This document shows positions 32,039 to 38,860 of a DNA stretch of 45,740 nt, one piece after another (the stretch's first letter is position 1; each line of letters opens with the position of its first letter). Source of the DNA: JACNFS01 sp964582065 (GTDB taxonomy: Bacteria > Chloroflexota > Dehalococcoidia > GIF9 > UBA5629); NCBI GenBank assembly GCA_964582065.1, contig CAZOQG010000002.1, positions 1-45,740 on the forward strand. Reading direction: 5' to 3'. Made by a program: the position numbers and the translations under genes. The notes under the pieces are model-generated. The model was not told the origin of the DNA. It saw only the letters and a list, made by a program, of their open reading frames with translations, and did no database searches.

Positions 32039-32506
32039 TCAGGTTACTTCGATTATTGTCAGCTTAAGCATCCCCGCCGGGGTTGGTACTTCAACTTCAT
32101 CGCCGACTTTTCTATCCAGGAGGGCTTGCCCTACCGGCGACTCGTTGGAAATCTTGCCCTCAACAGGATTCGCTTCAGCGCTGCCCACGATAGTAAATTG
32201 GTCTATCTTGCCGTCCTGATTTTGAATAAGCACCTTGTTACCAAACTCGACTACGCCTGGCAAAGATGGTGACTCTATGACCACGGCATTCTTAACGATG
32301 TTCTCCAGCGTAAGGATTCTGCCCTCGACGAAAGCCTGTTCATTCTTAGCATCATCATACTCGGCATTGTTGTCAGTGCCCCCCATCTCTCTGGCACGCT
32401 TGATCTTACCAGCTACCTCTCCCCTTCGGGCTGAAAGTAGCTCTTCCAGTTCAGATTGTAGCTTGGCTAAACCTTCTTGAGTAATCCTGATTTTCTTTTC
32501 GGTCAT
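32039..32506 (-). CDS. greA: Transcription elongation factor GreA
   Basis: A 155-aa protein that enters the RNA polymerase secondary channel and stimulates cleavage of backtracked RNA. The N-terminal coiled coil ends in the acidic tip region (REMGGTDNNAEYDDAKNEQA) with the conserved D and E residues; the C-terminal FKBP-like domain follows (GKISNESPVGQALLDRKVGD). The ATG at 32506 is chosen for its GAGGAA ribosome site and the family start MTEKKI-ITQEGL. It is first in the greA-lysS-serS operon. The leader carries an intrinsic terminator and an alternative hairpin over the ribosome site. Confidence 0.97.
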   Translation of the reverse strand: MTEKKIRITQEGLAKLQSELEELLSARRGEVAGKIKRAREMGGTDNNAEYDDAKNEQAFVEGRILTLENIVKNAVVIESPSLPGVVEFGNKVLIQNQDGKIDQFTIVGSAEANPVEGKISNESPVGQALLDRKVGDEVEVPTPAGMLKLTIIEVT

Positions 32507-32533
32507 GTGATATTCCTCAGTTCGAAAGGTAGT

Positions 32534-32563
32534 AAAAAAACTGAGAGTTTGGAAACCCTCAGT
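32534..32563 (-). terminator. Intrinsic terminator in the greA leader
   Basis: On the minus strand ACTGAGGGTT pairs with AACTCTCAGT (10 bp with one G-T pair) around a TCCA loop, followed by seven T. It lies about 45 nt after the predicted transcription start and before the ribosome site, so it should release a short RNA unless read through. E. coli greA has a comparable leader terminator yielding the GraL RNAs. Confidence 0.8.
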
Positions 32564-32585
32564 CAACCGTTGAAGTTTAACATAT

Positions 32586-32614
32586 ATTATAGGCCGCTGC
32601 GGGCTGGTTGTAAA
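32586..32614 (-). promoter_or_regulatory. Predicted promoter of greA-lysS-serS
   Basis: On the minus strand TTTACA (32614-32609), a 17-bp spacer and a perfect TATAAT (32591-32586). The start is predicted near 32579. Its -35 overlaps the -35 of the divergent promoter on the plus strand. Confidence 0.8.
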
Positions 32615-32636
32615 GAGCCAAACAAAATAATATAAT
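32608..32636 (+). promoter_or_regulatory. Predicted promoter of the BioD/DRTGG gene
   Basis: TTGTAA (32608-32613), a 17-bp spacer and a perfect TATAAT (32631-32636). The predicted start near 32643 leaves a leader of about 22 nt before the ATG at 32665, with GGGAGG as ribosome site. The -35 shares five bases with the divergent greA promoter. Confidence 0.7.
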
Positions 32637-32664
32637 AACCAAGTTCAGATAGTCGGGAGGGAAC

Positions 32665-33723
32665 ATGGTTGCTCTATATTTAACTTCTGTGGAAGCCGCA
32701 GGCAAAACAGCTTTGTGTGCTGGCATTGGCAGGAAGTTGCTCAGCCAGGGGAAGAAAGTAGGCTACTTTGCGCCAGTCCAGCTTTCTGAGACCAGCGGTA
32801 CAGATGGCTACAGAGACGCCGCTTTTGTGAAGGAAGCCTTCGAATTGGCGGAATCTACTGACCTGCTTTGTCCTACCCGCCTATCCCGTCGAGACCTATG
32901 GCAAAGCTTGACTGATGAGGTGGCAGACTTCACACAAAGTCTTAGACAGGCCTATGCTAACATATCACGGGGCAAAGACATCGTCCTTGTGGAAGGGCTC
33001 AGCGGTTTGGGCGTAGACAACGTGTCTACTCTGGCTTGCTATACGATTGCTGAGACACTGGATGCCAAAGTGATTGCTGTTCTCCGTTACTCTTCAACCT
33101 TAGACCCGGTAGAAATCGCACAAATAGGCAAGAAACTGGAAGGGCGGCTACTTGGGGTTGTCATTAACTTCGTGCCAGAGTTGAAGATAGAAGTGTTGAA
33201 GGGGTACATGGTATCCTCGTTTGAGGAAGCCGGGGTAAAGATCTTAGGTACGCTTCCTGAGGTCAGGAGTTTGCTTGGCGTAAGCGTCAAGGATTTGGCG
33301 GAAGTTCTAGAAGGGGAAATCCTAACTTGCCCGGATAACACTGGGGAGATAGTGGAGAATGTAATGTTGGGGGCCATGACCCCCGACTCAGGAATAGACT
33401 ATTTCAGCCGTGAGACAAATAAGGCAGCAGTGATTCGAGGCGAGCGTGCCGACATGCAGCTAGCCGCTTTAGAGACTTCAATCAAGTGCCTCATTCTTAC
33501 TGATAATTCAAAGCCCTTGCCAGCTGTTGTCCACCAGGCTGAAGACAAGCACGTGCCCATTATGATAGTAAAACAGGATATTTCTGGCGTCATAGCCGGT
33601 ATCGAAGAGGCTCTAGCCAAAACCAGCTTTCACAACCCTGAAAAGCTACGGAGGTTTGAGAGTATCCTGGGCCACCACTTTGATTTCAAAGCTCTCAGTT
33701 CGGAGCTTGGCCTGAAAGCTTAG
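32665..33723 (+). CDS. BioD-like / DRTGG domain protein (phosphotransacetylase N-terminal type)
   Basis: A 352-aa protein. The N-terminal P-loop-type domain resembles dethiobiotin synthetase and the N-terminal part of long phosphotransacetylases (LTSVEAAGKTALCAGIGRKL at 6-25, VLVEGLSG near residue 112). A DRTGG domain follows from about 215 (RGERADMQLAALETS, CLILTDNSKPLPAVV). There is no catalytic Pta domain, so it is probably a regulatory or nucleotide-sensing protein of acetate/CoA metabolism (inference). Note that the P-loop variant reads EAAGKT. It converges on the small DUF2007 gene with a 4-bp tail overlap and is divergent from greA. Confidence 0.82.
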   Translation: MVALYLTSVEAAGKTALCAGIGRKLLSQGKKVGYFAPVQLSETSGTDGYRDAAFVKEAFELAESTDLLCPTRLSRRDLWQSLTDEVADFTQSLRQAYANISRGKDIVLVEGLSGLGVDNVSTLACYTIAETLDAKVIAVLRYSSTLDPVEIAQIGKKLEGRLLGVVINFVPELKIEVLKGYMVSSFEEAGVKILGTLPEVRSLLGVSVKDLAEVLEGEILTCPDNTGEIVENVMLGAMTPDSGIDYFSRETNKAAVIRGERADMQLAALETSIKCLILTDNSKPLPAVVHQAEDKHVPIMIVKQDISGVIAGIEEALAKTSFHNPEKLRRFESILGHHFDFKALSSELGLKA

Positions 33724-33956
33724 TACTCTCCTCTTTCCCCAGCCATTAGAATCTCTTTTGCATGTTGAGCCAAAGAGGACGGCACCTGTATCTCTACGTG
33801 CCCCAAACCATCAATGGTAAGACCATAAACAAGGCCAGCACTCTCATAGCGAAGCATAGTCGGTATGCCTTCAGTTTCGAGGCGCCCCTTGACGATTTGT
33901 GCCTCTGGTTGGCTGCTGGCCACGTAAACCGTAATCAATCCAGCCTCTTCAGACAA
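33720..33956 (-). CDS. DUF2007 family small protein
   Basis: A 78-aa protein with the DUF2007 (putative signal-transducing) pattern: ITVYVASSQPEAQIVKGRLE at the start, then EGIPTMLRYE and VEIQVPSSLAQHAKEIL at the end. The fold is ACT-like ferredoxin type and the function is unknown. The TTG start at 33956 is supported by AAGGGGAG upstream. It is convergent with the BioD/DRTGG gene, the stops overlapping by 4 bp, so read-through of either produces antisense RNA. Confidence 0.82.
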   Translation of the reverse strand: MSEEAGLITVYVASSQPEAQIVKGRLETEGIPTMLRYESAGLVYGLTIDGLGHVEIQVPSSLAQHAKEILMAGERGEY

Positions 33957-34505
33957 GTCTACACACTCCCCTTGGTCAAAAGAATGGACGGAATAGAGAC
34001 CTTACTCAACTTCCCTCTCCTTTGATGGGAGAGGTTAGGTGAGGGTGAACAAAACTGAGAAGTGAGAAGTTAAAGGTCAAAGGCCAAAAGTCAAAATGGC
34101 AAATGGGAATACAAATAGTGAGTTTTTGCTCTTCAGAGCTAGATCACTGAACTCCTTTTTGGATTTTGACTTGTAATTTTGCATTTTACATTTCAACTCT
34201 TACATTCCTACCTGCGGACCCTTCGCTGCGCTCAGGGGGACAGTCATGCTGGTCATGTCGGGGGACCTCACACTCACAAGAATCTGAACCAACCGCTCTG
34301 GGTATTGGGTTGCCTCGTTTGGCTTCCAATGACAGCGGCCAAGGGCTCAGCGTCACAGTGACATTTATTGTGAATAGACAACTTGATGATATAGAGGCAG
34401 CCAAGATATGGGAACGTCAAGCTAAGGTACTGCGCAAGGGAATAGCTGTGAAACTCAATCTAGCGTCGGCATTAGGCAAAAGACAGCCCATGAGCAAAAA
34501 GCAAA
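33957..34505. other. Intergenic stretch, AT-rich then repeat-like, with a possible coding relic
   Basis: No firm gene. AT-rich text (34060-34200) is followed by a short plus-strand protein-like segment from GTG 34358 (RQLDDIEAAKIWERQAKVLR, then KGIAVKLNLASALGK), with no ribosome site. The same frame runs on antisense into the next gene, so it is probably the relic of a lost gene. Confidence 0.4.
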
Positions 34506-34540
34506 CCTACGTTGGAAGTGCAACAGACTTCCAACGTAGG
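34506..34540 (-). terminator. Intrinsic terminator of the cysteine-rich secreted protein gene
   Basis: CCTACGTTGGAAGT and ACTTCCAACGTAGG form a perfect 14-bp stem around a 7-nt loop. On the minus strand it is followed by TTTGCTTTTTG. It lies 55 bp after the stop at 34596. Confidence 0.85.
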
Positions 34541-34595
34541 CCCTCAGGCTTTGCAGCCAATTTAGCTCTTGAGTACTTGTCTTATCCAATCCGGG

Positions 34596-35279
34596 TTATA
34601 GGCAGCCGTCACCAAAATCCTGAAGGAGATTGTCCTGGAGAGCCCAACAGTGGGCAACGCATTCCGTATGTGTGGATCCAGTGGTCCCCCAGTCGCCTCC
34701 CCAGTTCTCAGCGCCGCCGGCGCTATTGCCGAAGTGGTTCGGGTGCTCGTTGTTCCACCTTGGGTGTGGACTGATGTCACCACCACCCCAGCTCTTGTTG
34801 GCAAAGCAGAGGCTGATTCCCCAGCAGCAGCAGCAATGTGCCGTTTTATATCCCGTCGCTGCTTGGCACTCTCCATCGCTCATTCCCAGTGCTGGACAAG
34901 CCGTGGCGGCCTGGGACAGTTCGCACTCTACCGGGTCGTCGCAGCATGCCAGGCATCCTTGCTCCTCGTTACAGGAGCAGCAACCGCCTTCACAGGAAGG
35001 GATGTCACACCCCGTGACTCTTGAGCCAGGGCACAAGCCTGACAAATTACAGTTATCGTGTAACATGTCGGGATAAGCGAGGCCTGCCAGGCGAGACATG
35101 GCAGTGACCGGAGTCCTTCCCCAGTGCTGCAGGTACAAAACCACCGAATTCTCGTTGTCCTCCCACTTCACCGGATCCCAGGTGCAATCGTCACCTAAGC
35201 CTGCTGAGACAGGCGATGGTACCAGCACCAGGGACACTGCCAGCATAAAGACAAACAGGCTACCGACAATTTTCCTCAA
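34596..35279 (-). CDS. Secreted cysteine-rich protein (22 Cys), family not recognised
   Basis: A 227-aa protein with a clear signal peptide (about 1-26, SLFVFMLAVSLVLVPSPVSA, cleavage after SA). The mature part has 22 cysteines, most between residues 77 and 158, including GGCCSC, LACCD and an unbroken CCCC at 149-152. The C-terminal quarter is rich in Gly, Trp, Asn and His. The TTG start at 35279 is secure, with AAGGAGGTGA 7 nt upstream. Two tandem promoters in front and a strong terminator behind make it a single, probably highly expressed gene. I recognise no family. The many Cys suggest disulfide bonding or metal binding outside the cell. The TlpA proteins at 21.8-27.8 kb could act on it (inference). 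Confidence 0.85.
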   Translation of the reverse strand: MRKIVGSLFVFMLAVSLVLVPSPVSAGLGDDCTWDPVKWEDNENSVVLYLQHWGRTPVTAMSRLAGLAYPDMLHDNCNLSGLCPGSRVTGCDIPSCEGGCCSCNEEQGCLACCDDPVECELSQAATACPALGMSDGECQAATGYKTAHCCCCWGISLCFANKSWGGGDISPHPRWNNEHPNHFGNSAGGAENWGGDWGTTGSTHTECVAHCWALQDNLLQDFGDGCL

Positions 35280-35314
35280 TTTGTCACCTCCTTATTTGAT
35301 TTGAGTTTTGATTG

Positions 35315-35343
35315 ATTCTACAAGGTCAATCAGCCTTTGTCAA
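35315..35343 (-). promoter_or_regulatory. Proximal tandem promoter of the cysteine-rich protein gene
   Basis: On the minus strand a perfect TTGACA (35343-35338), a 17-bp spacer and TAGAAT (35320-35315). It lies within repeat unit 35313-35343. Confidence 0.75.
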
Positions 35344-35346
35344 GTG

Positions 35347-35375
35347 ATTTTACAAGGTCAAAAGCTGTTTGTCAA
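35347..35375 (-). promoter_or_regulatory. Distal tandem promoter of the cysteine-rich protein gene
   Basis: On the minus strand a perfect TTGACA (35375-35370), a 17-bp spacer and TAAAAT (35352-35347). It lies within repeat unit 35345-35375, offset by 32 bp from the proximal promoter. Confidence 0.75.
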
Positions 35376-35395
35376 TAGGCAAAAGGTAAGGGGGC

Positions 35396-35424
35396 TTGAA
35401 AATCGTCTTTCCAATATATACAAT
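35396..35424 (+). promoter_or_regulatory. Predicted promoter of speD-speE
   Basis: TTGAAA (35396-35401), a 17-bp spacer and TACAAT (35419-35424), each 5 of 6 to consensus. The predicted start near 35431 gives a leader of about 75 nt ending in AAGGAGGG. Confidence 0.65.
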
Positions 35425-35505
35425 TACAGCTTGTTGCCATCTATTCTGCGAAAGATTGGGGGTGAGAACTTCGTCAAATAAAAAATCTTAAGGAGGGACG
35501 GTGAT

Positions 35506-35883
35506 TTGAATGCTCTTGGAAGACACTTGCTACTAGAACTGAAAAATTGCGATTTGGAGGTGCTCAATGACCTAGATTATCTTAGGGATTGTCTTCATGA
35601 TGCTGCTAAACAAATCGGAGCTACTGTAGTAAATGATGCTTTCTATCGATTTAGCCCTCATGGCATAAGCGGTGTGGTAATTATCTCTGAATCCCATCTT
35701 TGCATTCATACCTGGCCGGAACACGGTTATGCCGCCGTAGATGTATTCACTTGTGGGGATTCTGTTGAGCCTGAGCGAGCTGTCAAGCCACTGGTAGAGA
35801 AGCTGGGGTCAAAGGATCCCTCTTTTATTGAGCTTAAGCGGGGTATTTTACCAGAAAGCCGGGTTGGCTGTGAGTTAAAATGA
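35506..35883 (+). CDS. speD: S-adenosylmethionine decarboxylase proenzyme
   Basis: A 125-aa class 1B AdoMetDC that self-cleaves to a pyruvoyl enzyme and makes decarboxylated AdoMet, the aminopropyl donor for polyamines. The cleavage site Glu62-Ser63, His68 and Cys83 all sit at the positions of the Thermotoga enzyme (SESHLCIHTWPEHGYAAVDV and FTCG). The start MNALGRHLLLEL is the family start. It uses TTG at 35506, with AAGGAGGG 8 nt upstream. The stop overlaps speE by ATGA, so translation is coupled. Confidence 0.97.
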   Translation: MNALGRHLLLELKNCDLEVLNDLDYLRDCLHDAAKQIGATVVNDAFYRFSPHGISGVVIISESHLCIHTWPEHGYAAVDVFTCGDSVEPERAVKPLVEKLGSKDPSFIELKRGILPESRVGCELK

Positions 35884-36806
35884 GCGACCCAGATAACCCT
35901 GACAAAAGTAAGTGGCTGCATGATGAGGTGAGTCCTGACCTCGTTCAGCTACATAGCATTAAGCGGGTAATATATTCAGGACAAACCGAGTTCCAGTCCA
36001 TAGACATTGTTGATACCGGAAGCTTCGGCGTTTGTCTCGTGCTGGATGGTAAGATTCAGTCCAGCGAGGCAGATGAGTTCATTTATCATGAGGCTCTGGT
36101 CCATCCTGCAATGCTCAGCCATTCATATCCCGAGACGATCCTTGTTGCTGGGGGTGGCGAGGGAGCTACTTTGCGCGAGGTGCTGGCTCATAACACAGTA
36201 AAAAAGGCGGTCATGGTGGATGTCGATAGGCAGGTGATAGATGTCTGCCGTCGCTTCCTTTCCTCCTTCCACCAGGACTCTTTTGATGATTCGCGTGCGG
36301 CACTTCACTTCACGGATGCCCGAAGGTACGTACAGGAAACCAATGATAGATTCGACGTTGTCATTATTGACTTGGTTGAGCCCCTCGAGGCGGGGCCGGC
36401 CTGCCTATTATATACCCAGGAGTTTTATCAGCTCCTCAGAGAAAGATTGAATCCTGAAGGCATTGTGTCCATCCAGTCTGGAGCTTCTGGCTGGACCAAC
36501 CTGGAAAACTTCACTGCAATTATCAACACTCTGAAGAGTGTTTTTTCCGTAGTCTGCCCCTACCAGGTTTATGTTCCTTCCTTTGTTGACCTGTGGGGAT
36601 TCTCGACAGCTTCCCAGAGAATCGACCCGGCAAAGCTGTCCCCCAAGGAAGTAGATCGTAGGATTTCGACCAGGCTGTCGAGGAAGCTAAAGTCCTACGA
36701 TGGTCTTACTCACCAGGCTTCATTCACTCTCCCCAAACACCTCCGCCACCGTCTAGCCAGAACTAAAAGAATCATCACTGACAAGAAACCTATTTTTGCC
36801 TATTGA
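35880..36806 (+). CDS. speE: Polyamine aminopropyltransferase, thermospermine-synthase-like
   Basis: A 308-aa methyltransferase-fold enzyme moving an aminopropyl group from decarboxylated AdoMet to a polyamine. The motifs are DEFIYHE (65-71), the nucleotide loop GGGEGATLRE (91-100), DVDRQVID, and the substrate-binding IIDLVEPLEAGPACLLYTQ. The loop GGGEG and the DL.EP.E.GP..LLYT segment resemble plant ACL5 thermospermine synthases more than classic spermidine synthases (GGGDGG). Product (spermidine or thermospermine) must be tested. It is about 20-30 residues longer than E. coli SpeE, the extra being C-terminal and basic. It forms an operon with speD. Confidence 0.93.
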   Translation: MSDPDNPDKSKWLHDEVSPDLVQLHSIKRVIYSGQTEFQSIDIVDTGSFGVCLVLDGKIQSSEADEFIYHEALVHPAMLSHSYPETILVAGGGEGATLREVLAHNTVKKAVMVDVDRQVIDVCRRFLSSFHQDSFDDSRAALHFTDARRYVQETNDRFDVVIIDLVEPLEAGPACLLYTQEFYQLLRERLNPEGIVSIQSGASGWTNLENFTAIINTLKSVFSVVCPYQVYVPSFVDLWGFSTASQRIDPAKLSPKEVDRRISTRLSRKLKSYDGLTHQASFTLPKHLRHRLARTKRIITDKKPIFAY

Positions 36807-36849
36807 GATTGTGACCGGACGTCCGCATCTTTTGTGGGCAGCAAGGCAG

Positions 36850-38259
36850 TCAGTGATTAAGGTGCGACCTAACCTTAGCATAACTTGCAGCGACGCCGAG
36901 CGCTTTGGCCGCAGTTTCGAGGTTAAGGTAGGCCGGCAACCCCAGCGCTTCTAGCTCGCGCGATAGCTCTTCCTTGGCTGATAATTTTGGTCCGTAAATC
37001 CAGACCGTCATCGGCTTTGAGAACTGTTGCTTCAGCCGGCGAAACATGTCAACTGTAGCTGGTGTTTGAGACGTCGAGGTGGCCCAAAAGACGATGAAAG
37101 CACAATCTACATTGCTATCAGCTAGCACTGTAGCCGCTATCGACTCAAGTGTCTGAGTGAAGTCACTAATAGATGGTGCCACCTGACCGACATCAACAGG
37201 GTTGCTGGCCAGTCTGGGCGATAGCCTGGCTAGCCTGTCAGTTGTCACAGAGGATAACTGAGCAATGGTCAGTCCATTTTCCACGGCTGCATCAATTGCC
37301 ATTATGCCAACTGCTCCAGAAACAGTGACAATGGCAATTCGGTTGCCTGCGGGCAACGGTTGGGAGGCGAAGACTCTGGGTATGTCTAAAAATTCCTGCC
37401 AGGTGTCAAGTCGAACAATCCCAGCCTGCCTGAAAGCACTATCATAGATTTGGTCGGATCCCGCCAGTGAGCCGGTATGGGAAGCCACCGCTTTGGCGCT
37501 TGCCTCGCTCCGCCCCGGTTTGAGAATCAGTACCGGCTTATGAGGCACTACCCTTCTGGCTATATCCACAAACTGCTGACCGTCCTTTATATCTTCCAGA
37601 TGCATGGCAATGACTTTTGTGGTCGGGTCAACTGCCAGATACTCAAGGAGGTCGATTTCATTAACGTCACACTTATTGCCGAAATCGCATATTTTGTTGA
37701 TAGGATAGGCGCAGTCCTCAAGGGGCAGTGCCTGTGCGCCGGTAATACCAGTCTGGGATGCATATGCTATGGTTCCTCTCTGGATTCTGTTGTAACCTGT
37801 GAAATAGGGGGTGGTCACCAAGCCACTGGCAGTGTTGACAATGCCTATTGTGTTTGGTCCGATAAGACGGATTCCGGCATCCTGGGCAATATCGACCACT
37901 TGCTGCTGGAGTCTAGCTCCTCCCCTGCCCGTCTCGGCAAAACCATCAGATACAATAATAGCCGCCTTTATTCCTTTCTGAGCACATTGCTCGATAATGG
38001 TTGGCACTACATGTGAAGGTGTGATGATAATGGCGAGATCAATGGCATCAGTGACATGGTTGACCGTAGGATAGACCGCCATACCTAGAACTTCGTTATA
38101 GGATGGGTTAATGGGATAGATATTGCCTGAGAACCCGAAATTGAGCAGGTTCTTGACTACCCCGTACCCTCCCATCCACTCTTCCTTGAAGGAGCCGATT
38201 GCGGCAACATTACGAGCTTCAAAGAATGTCCCAAGGTCACTGTTTATCTTCAATCCCAT
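36850..38259 (-). CDS. CoA-binding protein, acetate-CoA ligase (ADP-forming) alpha-subunit type
   Basis: A 469-aa protein with the three alpha-subunit domains of ADP-forming acyl-CoA synthetases: an N-terminal CoA-binding Rossmann domain (8-135, with PINPSYNEVLG), a succinyl-CoA-synthetase-like domain with the phospho-His261 in ASHTGSLAGSDQ, and a third flavodoxin-like domain (from about 300). The nucleotide-binding ATP-grasp beta part is absent here and no beta gene is adjacent; many fused homologues carry it. It may pair with a beta subunit encoded elsewhere. Substrate cannot be told. It converges with speE. It is the last gene of the run tldD-tldE-PAC2-HEAT-GNAT. Confidence 0.87.
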   Translation of the reverse strand: MGLKINSDLGTFFEARNVAAIGSFKEEWMGGYGVVKNLLNFGFSGNIYPINPSYNEVLGMAVYPTVNHVTDAIDLAIIITPSHVVPTIIEQCAQKGIKAAIIVSDGFAETGRGGARLQQQVVDIAQDAGIRLIGPNTIGIVNTASGLVTTPYFTGYNRIQRGTIAYASQTGITGAQALPLEDCAYPINKICDFGNKCDVNEIDLLEYLAVDPTTKVIAMHLEDIKDGQQFVDIARRVVPHKPVLILKPGRSEASAKAVASHTGSLAGSDQIYDSAFRQAGIVRLDTWQEFLDIPRVFASQPLPAGNRIAIVTVSGAVGIMAIDAAVENGLTIAQLSSVTTDRLARLSPRLASNPVDVGQVAPSISDFTQTLESIAATVLADSNVDCAFIVFWATSTSQTPATVDMFRRLKQQFSKPMTVWIYGPKLSAKEELSRELEALGLPAYLNLETAAKALGVAASYAKVRSHLNH

Positions 38260-38305
38260 TGGCCTGACTGCCCTCGATTCTCCTTGAGTTCGACCCCTAT
38301 TTCGC

Positions 38306-38860
38306 TTACCTCTGCGGTTCAGTTCGGCGGAGAATCTCCATAATTATAAAGTCGTGGTCTCCGCGAATGAGCTGTCCGCAGGGAAGGAAGCCGCATTTTT
38401 CGAAGCACTTCTGCGCCCGGAGATTCCAATTCAGGGTCCTGAGGTAGACCCTTTCTAGCCCGACTTGCGAATGAATATGATTTACCAAGGTGAGTATGGC
38501 ATCGGTTCCGTAACCCTGGTTCCAGTAAGCTCTGTCACCAATCATTATGCCGATCTCGGTCTGCTTATTGGTCTTGTCTATATTGAAATAACTACAATTG
38601 CCAATGTGCCTTCCATCCATGGTTTCGATGGCAAAACGGGAACCTGGACCGGGATAGCGCAGCTCTTCAGCATAACCCTTTAGGTATTCCTCAAGGCAGC
38701 TAAGTATCGGGGGAGCGGCATCGAGGCGGCATAATTCGGTATCCGTCCGCCAACCATAATCGTTGGCGGCATCTTGGAGGTGTTTTGGGCGCAGCTTGAC
38801 CTTGTTGCCAACTAATATTGGTGGTCTGGCTAAAGGTCTAAAGATGGTAGGTCTTCGCAA
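38306..38860 (-). CDS. GNAT family N-acetyltransferase (RimJ/RimL type)
   Basis: A 184-aa acetyltransferase. The acetyl-CoA loop is in YWNQGYGTDAILTLVNHI, followed by LNWNLRAQKCFEKCGF, the usual GNAT C-terminal motif. Substrate (protein N-terminus, amino acid or antibiotic) is unknown. The TTG start at 38860 is supported by AAGGAG 8 nt upstream and means a 31-bp overlap with the end of the HEAT-repeat gene, so translation is probably coupled. The N-terminus is basic and Pro-rich. Confidence 0.87.
   Translation of the reverse strand: MRRPTIFRPLARPPILVGNKVKLRPKHLQDAANDYGWRTDTELCRLDAAPPILSCLEEYLKGYAEELRYPGPGSRFAIETMDGRHIGNCSYFNIDKTNKQTEIGIMIGDRAYWNQGYGTDAILTLVNHIHSQVGLERVYLRTLNWNLRAQKCFEKCGFLPCGQLIRGDHDFIIMEILRRTEPQR

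Noticed and set aside
34166..34774. Plus-strand frame of 202 codons
   Set aside because: It runs through a terminator hairpin and antisense over the cysteine-rich gene; only a short inner part looks like a relic.
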